From the NCBI GenBank assembly GCA_025352325.1, contig JANXTR010000051.1:1-40620 (forward strand): a stretch of DNA of 40,620 nt, given 5' to 3'. The position numbers were made by a program, and so were the translations under genes. Source of the DNA: Microbacteriaceae bacterium (lineage in GTDB: Bacteria > Actinomycetota > Actinomycetes > Actinomycetales > Microbacteriaceae). This document shows, one piece after another, positions 23,551-31,207 of the stretch; the first letter of the stretch is position 1, and every line of letters starts with the position of its first letter. The notes under the pieces are model-generated. The model saw nothing but the letters and a program-made list of their open reading frames with translations, was not told where the DNA came from and made no database searches.

Positions 23551-24474
23551 ATGGCCAAGTCCGAGCGCGTCTCTCGCCTGGAAGCCCTGCGATCGCACCT
23601 GCTGACCGCCTTCTCCGGCACCGAGACCGGCCGCCCGTACTGGGTCGCGGAGATCGAGCTCGGCGACGACGCAGGCTACTTCGGCGAGGGCTCCGCCGCC
23701 TGGGCGGTGCACGGCGGACTCGCGACGCTCGTGGCGGGCATCCGAGCGCTGCTGATGCAGACGCTGCATCCGGGCGCCATGGCGGGCGTACACGACTGGT
23801 CGCGCTACCAGGAGGATCCCCTTGGACGGCTCTCGGGCACGATCCGGTGGCTGGTCGGCGTCACGTTCGGCTCCACCGAGTACGCGCGCGTCGAGTCGGC
23901 CCGGGTGGCGCGCTTCCACGATCGAGTCGTCGGCAGCTACGTCGGGAACGACGGGTCGCCTGTTGGCTACGCGGCGGGAGATCCCGAGCTGCTGGACTGG
24001 GTGCATCTCGCGTTCACCGAGGCGTTCCTCGGCTGCCACGAGACGTGGGGACCGCCGATCCCCGGTGGAGCCGATCGCTACGTCGACGAGTGGGCGATCG
24101 CCGGCACGCTGGTGGGGGCGCCGAATCCGCCGCACTCAGCCGCGGAGCTCCGCGCCCGAGTCGAGACCCTGCGGACGAACGGTACCCTGCGACGCGACGC
24201 CCGTGTGGACGAGGCGGTGCGCTTCATCCGGAACCCGCCGCTCGGCAAGGGATTCGGGCCCGCATATCGCGTCCTGTTCGCGGGGGCCGTCGCCTCCATC
24301 CCGGTCGAGTACCGGCGCCTGCTCGGGCTGCGTCGTTCGCCACTGCCGGTGATCACCGCGACCCGGATCGTGCTGCTCATCGTGCGCCGAGCGCTCGGCG
24401 AGCAGAGCAGCTCGGAGCTCGCCGCCCGGGCGCGTCTGGCCCGTCTCGCCTCGGAAGCAGCGGCCGATCGGTGA
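23551..24474 (+). CDS. Oxygenase MpaB-family (DUF2236) protein
   Basis: This 307-aa all-helical protein has the family landmarks LLMQTLHPGAMAGVHDWSRY, RWLVGVTFGSTEYARVESAR and FTEAFLGCHETWG. The histidines in these are candidate heme ligands. Relatives include the latex oxygenase/MpaB group, heme-dependent enzymes of varied function, so only the family is assigned. The start follows a short gap after the divergent small gene. The EamA transporter follows on the same strand. Confidence 0.85.
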   Translation: MAKSERVSRLEALRSHLLTAFSGTETGRPYWVAEIELGDDAGYFGEGSAAWAVHGGLATLVAGIRALLMQTLHPGAMAGVHDWSRYQEDPLGRLSGTIRWLVGVTFGSTEYARVESARVARFHDRVVGSYVGNDGSPVGYAAGDPELLDWVHLAFTEAFLGCHETWGPPIPGGADRYVDEWAIAGTLVGAPNPPHSAAELRARVETLRTNGTLRRDARVDEAVRFIRNPPLGKGFGPAYRVLFAGAVASIPVEYRRLLGLRRSPLPVITATRIVLLIVRRALGEQSSSELAARARLARLASEAAADR

Positions 24475-24513
24475 CCGCCGAGCGCTGACGGCCGCTCGTG
24501 CCAGGATGTGGCT

Positions 24514-25401
24514 GTGACTCGACGCGCGATCATCCTGTTCGCGGCGCTCGGGATCGCGTGGGGCATTCCCTACCTGCTCATCAAGATCGCGGTCGGCGAG
24601 GTCGATCCCCTGGTCGTCGTGTTCGCGCGGAGTGCGCTCGGCGGCCTGATCCTGCTCCCGCTCGCGTTCGCGCGCCGACAGGTGCTGCCGGTACTGCGCC
24701 GCTGGAAGCCGCTCCTCGCGTACACCGTCGTCGAGATCGTCGTCCCGTGGTTCGCGCTGAGCACGGCCGAGCTGCATCTGCCGAGCTCGACGGCCGGACT
24801 GCTGCTCGCCGCGATCCCGCTCGTGAGCGTCGGCGTCGCGGTGCTGTTCGGGCGCCCGGCCCACCTCTCGCGCGGCAACTGGATTGGCATCCTGCTGGGC
24901 ATGCTCGGCGTGGCCGCGCTCGTCGGCCTGGATGTCGCGGGGTCCGACCTGATCGGCGTCGCCGAGATCGCGGTGGTGGTCGTCGGCTATGCGGTCGGGC
25001 CCGCCATCCTGTCGCGCTGGATGAGCGACTTGTCGGGGCTTGGCGTCGTCGCGCTTTCGCTCGTGATCGCCGCGATCGTCTACCTGCCGGCGCTTCTGCT
25101 GACGGGCACCTGGCCGGATGAGATGCCCTCGACCAAGGTCGTCGTCTCGATCGTGCTCCTCGCCGTCGTCTGCAGCGCGGCCGCGTTTCTGCTGATGTTC
25201 GATCTCATCGGCGAGGTCGGACCGATGCGGTCCACCACTATCACCTACCTCAACCCTGCGGTGGCGATCGCGGCGGGCGCGATCGTGCTGCACGAGCGCA
25301 TCACGGTGTGGACGGTGATCGGCTTCGTGCTCGTGCTCTCGGGCTCGTTCCTCGTGACCCGGCAGGTGAAACGGAGCGCCGTGCCCCGCATGGCAGGATG
25401 A
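24514..25401 (+). CDS. EamA/DMT-family transporter
   Basis: This protein of about 295 aa has ten hydrophobic segments in two EamA repeats, beginning FAALGIAWGIPYLLIKIA and, in the second half, IVLLAVVCSAAAFLLMF, then TTITYLNPAVAIAAGAIVLH. Such proteins export amino acids or small metabolites. The substrate is unknown. GTG 24514 is preferred to GTG 24508 because AGGA lies 7 nt upstream. The MarR gene begins 4 nt after the stop, so they form an operon and the regulator may control the transporter. Confidence 0.88.
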   Translation: MTRRAIILFAALGIAWGIPYLLIKIAVGEVDPLVVVFARSALGGLILLPLAFARRQVLPVLRRWKPLLAYTVVEIVVPWFALSTAELHLPSSTAGLLLAAIPLVSVGVAVLFGRPAHLSRGNWIGILLGMLGVAALVGLDVAGSDLIGVAEIAVVVVGYAVGPAILSRWMSDLSGLGVVALSLVIAAIVYLPALLLTGTWPDEMPSTKVVVSIVLLAVVCSAAAFLLMFDLIGEVGPMRSTTITYLNPAVAIAAGAIVLHERITVWTVIGFVLVLSGSFLVTRQVKRSAVPRMAG

Positions 25402-25405
25402 CGGC

Positions 25406-25918
25406 ATGGCAGAACCCGCACCCCTGCCGTCCGACCCGATCGCCGAGGCGCACCGCCAGTGGCAGGAGCACGGCTGGGCGGATGCCGCGGACGGCATGGC
25501 CGCCGTCACCGCGATCATGCGCACCCAGCAAATCCTGCTCGCGCGGATCGAGGGCGTGCTGAAGCAGTTCGACCTGACGTTTGCGCGCTTCGAGCTGCTG
25601 CGGCTGCTGAGCTTCACCCGTCACGGCTCGCTGCCGATGGCGAAGGCCAGCGCCCGCCTGCAGGTGCACCCGACCAGTGTGACCAACGCGGTCGATCGGC
25701 TGGAGGCAGCGGCACTCGTGCGACGCGTCGCTCATCCGACCGACGGCCGCGCCACCCTGGTCGAGATCACGGATGCCGGCCGCGAGCGCGTCGCCGCCGC
25801 CACCGACGAGCTGAACAGCGTCGTATTCACGCGCCCTGGATTCTCGTCGACCGAGGTCGCGCAACTCAACACCCTGCTGCACGGCTTCCGGCGTGACGCC
25901 GGCGACTTCCTCGACTAG
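25406..25918 (+). CDS. MarR-family transcriptional regulator
   Basis: This 170-aa winged-helix protein has the recognition region MAKASARLQVHPTSVTNAVD, followed by RLEAAALVRRVAHPTDGRAT, the classic MarR helix-turn-helix and wing. The dimerisation helices at both ends are intact. It lies 4 nt after the EamA gene and has AGGA upstream of its ATG. Probable autoregulator of the transporter pair. Ligand unknown. Confidence 0.92.
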   Translation: MAEPAPLPSDPIAEAHRQWQEHGWADAADGMAAVTAIMRTQQILLARIEGVLKQFDLTFARFELLRLLSFTRHGSLPMAKASARLQVHPTSVTNAVDRLEAAALVRRVAHPTDGRATLVEITDAGRERVAAATDELNSVVFTRPGFSSTEVAQLNTLLHGFRRDAGDFLD

Positions 25919-25990
25919 CTGATCGATTTCGCGAGATCAGCGCGCACCGCAACCTCGAGCGCGCTCGAGATCTGACCTGCGCTCGAGGTT
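25919..25990. terminator. Hairpin cluster between convergent MarR and thiolase genes
   Basis: AACCTCGAGCGC (25951-25962) pairs exactly with GCGCTCGAGGTT (25979-25990). Within it lies the 16-bp palindrome CTCGAGCGCGCTCGAG (25954-25969). A smaller CTGATC/GATCAG stem sits at 25919-25940. The location between two convergent stops suggests a bidirectional terminator. No U-runs are present. Confidence 0.55.
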
Positions 25991-26009
25991 CAGAGCCGCG
26001 CTCGTCGGC

Positions 26010-27212
26010 TCACAGCCGTTCGATGATCGTCGCGTTGGCGGTTCCGCCGCCCTCGCACATGACCTGCAGCCCGTAGCGGCCGCCGGTGGCCTCGAGGTGG
26101 TTGAGCATCGTCGTGAGCAGCCGGGTTCCCGAGGCGCCGACGGCGTGACCGAGGGCGATGGCTCCCCCGCGCGAGTTGAGCTTCGCCGGGTCCGCGTCGA
26201 ACTCGTGGGCCCAGGCGAGCGGGACCGAGGCGAAGGCCTCGTTGACCTCGTAGGCATCCAGGTCGCCGAACGACAGGCCGGACCGCTCGAGGACTTTGTG
26301 CGTCGCCGGGATGGGGCCGGTGAGCATGTAGAGGGGGTCATCCCCGACGACCGCGAAGCTGTGGAACCGTGCCCGCGGCGTGAGACCCAACTCGAGCGCG
26401 CGCGACTCGCTCATGATCAGGGCAGCGGAGGCGGCATCCGTCAGCGGAGAGGAGTTGCCGGCCGTGATCGACCAGCCCAGTTCCGGGAATCGCGCGGCGA
26501 GCGCGTCGGTGCGGAAGGCAGGGCCGAGCCCGGCGAGCCCCTCGGCGGTCGTCATCGGACGCACGGTCTCGTCGGTCGCGAAGTGGCCGTGGGCGCCGTC
26601 GGCGCCGGTGACGGCGATCTGCACGACCTCGTTCGCGAAGTCGCCCGCCGCCCAGGCCGCAGCCGCACGACGGTGCGACTCGGCCGAGAAGGCGTCGAGC
26701 TGCTCGCGGTCGAAGCCCCACTTGGTGGCGATCAGCTCGGCCGAAACGCCCTGGTTGACGAGCCCCTCGGGGTAGCGGGCCCGGATGCCGGTACTGCCGA
26801 GCGGATGCTGCCCGCCGGCCGCGGATCCCAGCGGCACCCGACTCATCGACTCCACCCCCGCGGCGATCACCACGTCGTACAGCCCCGACGCCACTCCGGA
26901 TGCGGCGAAGGTCGCCGCCTGCTGGCTGGACCCGCACTGGCGATCGATCGTCATACCCGGCACGCTCTCGTCGAAGCCGGCGGCCAGCAGCGCGGTGCGA
27001 CCGATGTTGCCGGTCTGCTCCCCCGCCTGGCTCACGCACCCCGCGATGACGTCGTCGATCTGCGTCGACTCGAGTCCGTTGCGCTCCAACAGCGCAGTCA
27101 ACACCTGCGCCAGAAGGTCAGCGGGATGCACCCCCGAGAGCGACCCACCGGGCTTGCCCTTTCCGGATCCGGTGCGGATGGCATCCACGAGCACTGCTGT
27201 CTGTGTCGACAT
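26010..27212 (-). CDS. Acetyl-CoA acetyltransferase family thiolase
   Basis: This 400-aa thiolase has the acyl-accepting Cys93 in DRQCGSSQQA, the NEAFAS loop, the His in GHAVGASG (about 356) and the second catalytic Cys in MCEGGG (about 386). It cleaves 3-ketoacyl-CoA or condenses acetyl-CoA. The chain-length preference cannot be told. AGGAAG precedes the ATG. It lies 25 nt after menB on the same strand, so the two are probably cotranscribed. The role is most likely in fatty or branched-chain acyl-CoA breakdown, given the cluster. Confidence 0.92.
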   Translation of the reverse strand: MSTQTAVLVDAIRTGSGKGKPGGSLSGVHPADLLAQVLTALLERNGLESTQIDDVIAGCVSQAGEQTGNIGRTALLAAGFDESVPGMTIDRQCGSSQQAATFAASGVASGLYDVVIAAGVESMSRVPLGSAAGGQHPLGSTGIRARYPEGLVNQGVSAELIATKWGFDREQLDAFSAESHRRAAAAWAAGDFANEVVQIAVTGADGAHGHFATDETVRPMTTAEGLAGLGPAFRTDALAARFPELGWSITAGNSSPLTDAASAALIMSESRALELGLTPRARFHSFAVVGDDPLYMLTGPIPATHKVLERSGLSFGDLDAYEVNEAFASVPLAWAHEFDADPAKLNSRGGAIALGHAVGASGTRLLTTMLNHLEATGGRYGLQVMCEGGGTANATIIERL

Positions 27213-27237
27213 GAACTTCCTGAGGAGAGAGGGCGGA

Positions 27238-28128
27238 TCAGAACTGCCAGGGGTACGGGCTCCAGTCGGGCGCCCGCTTCTCGAGGAAGGCGTCGCGGCC
27301 CTCGACGGCCTCGTCGGTGCCGTACGCGAGACGCGTGGCCTCGCCGACGAGCACCTGCTGGCCAGCGAGCCCGTCGTCGACCGCGTTCATCGAGAACTTG
27401 AGCATCCGGATCGAGGTGGGCGACTTCCCGAGGATCGTCTCGGCCCAGTCCAGCGCGGTGTTCTCGAGCTCGGCGTGCGGGACGACCGCGTTGATCGCCC
27501 CCATCTCGTAGGCGCGCTGGGCGCTGTACTCCTGGCCGAGGAAGAAGATCTCGCGCGCGAACTTCTGCCCGACCTGGCGGGCAAGCAGGGCACTGCCGTA
27601 GCCGCCGTCGAAGGAGCCGACATCGGCATCCGTCTGCTTGAAACGGCCGTGCTCGGCGCTCGCGATGGTGAGGTCGCATGTGACGTGCAGCGAGTGACCG
27701 CCGCCGGCAACCCAGCCGGGGACGACCGCGATGACGACCTTTGGCATGATCCGGATGAGCCGCTGCACCTCAAGGATGTGCAGGCGGCCGGTGACAGCGG
27801 TCCCATCGGCGTACTGGTAGCCGTCGCGACCCCGGATGCGCTGGTCGCCTCCCGAGCAGAACGCCCAGCCGCCGTCTTTCGGGCTCGGCCCGTTACCGGT
27901 GAGCAGCACGACACCGATGTGCACGTTCTGTCGCGCGTCGTCGAGCACGCGGTACAGCTCGTCGACCGACTGCGGGCGGAACGCGTTGCGCACCTCGGGC
28001 CGGTTGAAGGCGACGCGCGCGACGCGACCCGTCGTGTCGTGGTGGTAGGTGATGTCGCTGAGCTCGGTGAAGCCCTCGACGTCCTTCCAGCGGGTGGGGT
28101 CGAAGATCTCCGAAACCTGTGTCGTCAC
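27238..28128 (-). CDS. menB: 1,4-dihydroxy-2-naphthoyl-CoA synthase
   Basis: This 296-aa crotonase-fold enzyme of menaquinone synthesis closes the second ring of o-succinylbenzoyl-CoA. The features are diagnostic of MenB: FNRPEVRNAFRPQSVDELYR, FCSGGDQRIRGRDGY, GGGHSLHVTCDL, QTDADVGSFDGGYGSA, and a C-terminus RAPDWSPYPWQF. Asp167 (TDADVG) marks the type II, bicarbonate-independent form, as in Mycobacterium. No other men gene is in the window. It sits between acyl-CoA degradation genes and ahead of a thiolase, an unusual place. A GntR relic lies just upstream. Confidence 0.93.
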   Translation of the reverse strand: MTTQVSEIFDPTRWKDVEGFTELSDITYHHDTTGRVARVAFNRPEVRNAFRPQSVDELYRVLDDARQNVHIGVVLLTGNGPSPKDGGWAFCSGGDQRIRGRDGYQYADGTAVTGRLHILEVQRLIRIMPKVVIAVVPGWVAGGGHSLHVTCDLTIASAEHGRFKQTDADVGSFDGGYGSALLARQVGQKFAREIFFLGQEYSAQRAYEMGAINAVVPHAELENTALDWAETILGKSPTSIRMLKFSMNAVDDGLAGQQVLVGEATRLAYGTDEAVEGRDAFLEKRAPDWSPYPWQF

Positions 28129-28137
28129 GCTCTCAGG

Positions 28138-28300
28138 TTAGACATCTCTTCTGAACTGCACGCGCGTATCCTCACCGGCGAGTTCCCGGTAGGACCGGAC
28201 TTCCCACCGAGCGCGACCTGGTCATTCAAACCGGCATGAGCAGAACATCAGTGCGGGAAGCGCTGCGCGTTCTCGAGGTGCAGGGTCAATCTGCGTATCC
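28138..28300 (+). pseudogene. Relic of a GntR/FadR-type regulator
   Basis: One frame reads ELHARILTGEFPVG. After a one-base shift near 28200, another reads PTERDLVIQTGMSRTSVREA, then LRVLEVQG, the typical helix-turn-helix of FCD-type GntR regulators. No start codon lies upstream (the area runs into menB), and the sequence loses sense after about 28290. The rest of 28129-28469 contains no gene I can support, apart from the hairpin at its right end. Confidence 0.65.
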
Positions 28301-28439
28301 TCGGGCAACAGATTCCCCGGCGCGATGACGCGGTCGTGGATGACGCGCCACGCCGGAGCGCACTCCATGCGCAGGGGGACGTCGCCGAGGCAACTCGCGA
28401 GGGTGATGCCGATGAGGCATTCAGGTAGGCATCCACACT

Positions 28440-28471
28440 GACAGTGCCGGTGGACACGCACCGGGACTGTC
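28440..28471 (-). terminator. Hairpin at the 3' end of the acyl-CoA operon
   Basis: GACAGTGCCGGTG (28440-28452) pairs with CACCGGGACTGTC (28459-28471) with one mismatch and a 6-nt loop. It abuts the stop codon of the last hydratase gene, fitting a terminator. There is no U-run. Confidence 0.5.
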
Positions 28472-29294
28472 AAGTGGCGGGGGACCGCCACGGGAAGAGC
28501 GGTGTCTCGTGAGCCAGGAAGGCGGCCGCGCCGATCCGCGCCTCATCGCCAGCGGCGACCTCGGCGTTCCAGAACGCGGCGCGTTCGGCGAGGCGGGAGG
28601 CAGCGGGATCACCCGCCGCGATCAGGTCGATCAGCTCCTTGCTCGCCTGCTGGGTCAGCCGGGAACGGCTCACCAGCGTGTCCACGAAGGCGGCGATGGC
28701 CTCCCAGAAGCCCTCGGCGGGGAGGAGCCGCGAGACCATTCCCCAGCGGGCGGCGGTCGCGGCATCCACGAGTTCGCCGCTGAGGATCAGGTGCTTCGCG
28801 GCCGCGGGGCCGGCGAGCTGCACCAGCCGCGTCACGCCGGACAGCGGGTACAGGATGCCCAGGCGCGCCGGCGTGACGCCGAAGGTCGAACGGTCGGAGC
28901 CGATCCGGATGTCGCATGCCCCTGCCAGCTCCCAGCCGCCGCCCACGCAGAAGCCGTCGATCGCGGCGATCGTCGGCTTCGGGAACTCCGCCAGCGCGGT
29001 CTCGCCTGCCGTGACGTGCCCTCCGTCACCGACAGCCGGGTCGCGCAGGATCTGCGGCAGGTCACTGATGTCGGCGCCCGCCGAGAAGTCGGTGCCCGCG
29101 CCGCGGACGACCAGCGCGGCGATCTCGTCATCGGCGGCCAGCTCGGCGAGAAGCGGCGCGAAGGAGTCCCACATCGCGCCGGTGAGCGCGTTGCGCTTGC
29201 CGACGTTGTCGATGGTCAGCGTCGCGATCACCCCGACGATCTCGACGCGCAGCTCGCCGCGTCCCTCGCCCACCTCAGGCCTCGACCCGGTCAT
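28470..29294 (-). CDS. Enoyl-CoA hydratase/isomerase family protein, second catalytic Glu missing
   Basis: This 274-aa crotonase-fold protein has the oxyanion-hole regions GTDFSAGADIS and FCVGGGWELAGACD. The Glu in GGGWEL matches the first catalytic Glu of hydratases. The second, normally in a GxPE motif, is replaced in FGVTPARLGILYP, so hydratase activity may be altered and isomerase- or hydrolase-like chemistry is possible. ATG 29294 (MTGSRPEV) overlaps the upstream gene by 20 nt. The frame opens further to 29327 but that is unlikely to be used. Last gene of the operon. Confidence 0.82.
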   Translation of the reverse strand: MTGSRPEVGEGRGELRVEIVGVIATLTIDNVGKRNALTGAMWDSFAPLLAELAADDEIAALVVRGAGTDFSAGADISDLPQILRDPAVGDGGHVTAGETALAEFPKPTIAAIDGFCVGGGWELAGACDIRIGSDRSTFGVTPARLGILYPLSGVTRLVQLAGPAAAKHLILSGELVDAATAARWGMVSRLLPAEGFWEAIAAFVDTLVSRSRLTQQASKELIDLIAAGDPAASRLAERAAFWNAEVAAGDEARIGAAAFLAHETPLFPWRSPAT

Positions 29295-29991
29295 GGCGAC
29301 CGACGTACACCGTGTTCGATGAGACACCCCCGGTGAGCGCGTTAGCGAAGTCGACGACGTGCGCCTCGACGCCGGCGAACACCGCGCGCATCGTCACGAG
29401 GAACTCCTCGTCGGGCGGATCGTCCGACCAGAGGGCGAACACGCCGCCCTCGACGAGATGGCGGGCGAGACGTCGAAGTCCCTCGACCGTGTAGAGGTCG
29501 GCGTGGCTCGGATCCAGTTGGTGACGCGGCGAGTGATCAACATCGAGCAGGATGGCGTCCCACGGCTCGGACGCCGGGGCAGGCGCAGCGCGCATCACCG
29601 CGAAGAAGTCGTCGAGCACGAGGCGGGTGCGCGCGTCGCCGGTGAGCTGCGTCGACACCGGCAGCAGCCCACGCTCGTGCCAGTCGATGACGGCCGGCAG
29701 CGTGTCGATCACCGTCAGCGCGCCGACCCGGGGATCACGCAGGGCGGCGATCGCGGTGTAGCCGAGGCCCAGCCCGCCGACGAGAACACGCAGCCTCTCG
29801 CCCGCTGTCGCGCCCAGGCCGAGATCGGCCAGGGCCTGCTCCGCCACGGTGAAGGCGCTCGACATAAGGTATTCCTCGCCGAGCTTGACCTCGAAGATCT
29901 CGAGGTCGAGCGACGGGTCGAAACGCCGCCGTAGCGTGAGCTCCCCCATCGGCGTGAACTGCCAGTCGAGTTCTTCGAAGCGGGCGCTCAC
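29275..29991 (-). CDS. Spermidine-synthase-like SAM-fold protein
   Basis: This 238-aa Rossmann-fold protein has the SAM-binding glycine loop VLVGGLGLGYTAIAAL, an acidic strand end (TVIDTLPAV), LDDFFAVM, and DAILLDVDHSP at the position of the spermidine-synthase catalytic loop. It resembles short prokaryotic members annotated as spermidine synthase-like. No polyamine genes are nearby. The GTG 29991 overlaps the CoA-transferase stop by 4 nt (GTGA), which fixes the start despite a longer open frame upstream. Why it sits in an acyl-CoA operon is unclear. Confidence 0.8.
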   Translation of the reverse strand: MSARFEELDWQFTPMGELTLRRRFDPSLDLEIFEVKLGEEYLMSSAFTVAEQALADLGLGATAGERLRVLVGGLGLGYTAIAALRDPRVGALTVIDTLPAVIDWHERGLLPVSTQLTGDARTRLVLDDFFAVMRAAPAPASEPWDAILLDVDHSPRHQLDPSHADLYTVEGLRRLARHLVEGGVFALWSDDPPDEEFLVTMRAVFAGVEAHVVDFANALTGGVSSNTVYVGRHDRVEA

Positions 29992-31205
29992 GCGCGAGCC
30001 GGCTCGGTCACGATCCCGGCCGCGAGCAGCCCCTCGATTTGCTCGGGGGTGAGCCCGAGCCGGTCGAGCACCGCGCGGGTGTCCTCCCCGAGCGCGGGCG
30101 GCGCCTTCGTGATCTCGGGTGCGACGCCATCGACCGAGATCGGACCGCGCAGCAGAGGCAGGGCGCTGCCGTCCGGGCGCACGGTCTGCCGGACCATGTC
30201 GAGGTGCCGCACCTGCGGGTCCTGAAACACCTGCTCGTAGTTGAGGATCGGGCCGGCCGGGATGCCGATGCGGCGCAGTTCGGTGACCCACTCGAGGCCG
30301 GGGCGCGCGGCGAGCAGCGCCTCGAGTCGCGCGGTGAGCTGCGGTCGGTGGCCGGAGCGTGCTCTGTCGGTCAGGAACTCCGGCTCATCGGCCAGCCCGG
30401 GCTCGCCCAGCAACTCGGCCAGCTGACGGAAGTGCCGGTCGTTGCCCGCGGCGATGATGATCGGGATGTCGCCGGTCGCGAAGACCCCGTACGGCGCGAG
30501 CACCGGGTGGTTGTTGCCCTGCGGCTCGGGGATCTCGCCGGTCGACAGGTACCGCTGGCCCTGGAACGCGGAGACCGAGATCGCTGCCTCCAGAAGGGAG
30601 GTCTCGAGAAGCCGCCCGGCGCCGTGGTCACGGCCGCCGGTGCGCTCGCGTCCGACGAGCGCTGCGGCGATCCCGACCGCCGTGAAAATGCCGGCGTAGA
30701 TGTCGATGATCGGGACGCCCATGCGCATCGGGTGCGCGGCGTCCTCCCCGGTGACCGACATCAGGCCGGACATCCCCTGCGCGACCTGGTCGAGTCCGGC
30801 CGCCTGCGAGAGCGGACCGGTGCTGCCGAATCCGCTGACCGAGGCGATGATGAGCGACGGCTTCTGCGCCCGGAGCTCGGCGGGATCGAGTCCCATCTCG
30901 CTCATGGTTCCCGGCTTGAAGTTCTCGATCACGACATCCGCGTCGAGCGCCATCCGCTTCAGAAGCGCAGCGCCCTCGACCGAATAGAAGTCGACGGCGA
31001 TCGATGACTTGTTGCGGTTGACCGACTCGAAGTACAGGCTGTGGACGCCCTCGAACGGCGGCCAGGCGCGGGTGGTGTCTCCGCCCTTCTTGCTCTCCAC
31101 CTTGATGATCGTGGCGCCGAGGTCGCCGAGCAGCGCCGTCGCATACGGTCCCGCGAGCGCGCGCGTCAAGTCGAGGACGACGATGCCCTCGAGGGGGAGA
31201 GCCAC
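29988..31205 (-). CDS. CaiB/BaiF family III CoA-transferase
   Basis: This 405-aa protein has the family hallmarks at the N-terminus (VLDLTRALAGPYATALLGDL, then IIKVESKKGGDTTR), VNRNKSSIAVD, and the nucleophilic Asp in AGLDQVAQGMSG. It moves CoA between carboxylic acids. In this setting it could activate or recycle a branched-chain or short-chain acid. GTG start at 31205, 2 nt after the aldehyde dehydrogenase stop. It overlaps the spermidine-synthase-like gene by 4 nt. Confidence 0.9.
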   Translation of the reverse strand: MALPLEGIVVLDLTRALAGPYATALLGDLGATIIKVESKKGGDTTRAWPPFEGVHSLYFESVNRNKSSIAVDFYSVEGAALLKRMALDADVVIENFKPGTMSEMGLDPAELRAQKPSLIIASVSGFGSTGPLSQAAGLDQVAQGMSGLMSVTGEDAAHPMRMGVPIIDIYAGIFTAVGIAAALVGRERTGGRDHGAGRLLETSLLEAAISVSAFQGQRYLSTGEIPEPQGNNHPVLAPYGVFATGDIPIIIAAGNDRHFRQLAELLGEPGLADEPEFLTDRARSGHRPQLTARLEALLAARPGLEWVTELRRIGIPAGPILNYEQVFQDPQVRHLDMVRQTVRPDGSALPLLRGPISVDGVAPEITKAPPALGEDTRAVLDRLGLTPEQIEGLLAAGIVTEPARA

Positions 31206-31207
31206 GT

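Noticed and set aside
28222-28491. 89-codon minus-strand frame in the gap upstream of menB
   Set aside because: Cys/Arg/Pro-rich, no motif, and it overlaps the GntR relic and the hairpin. Probably noise.
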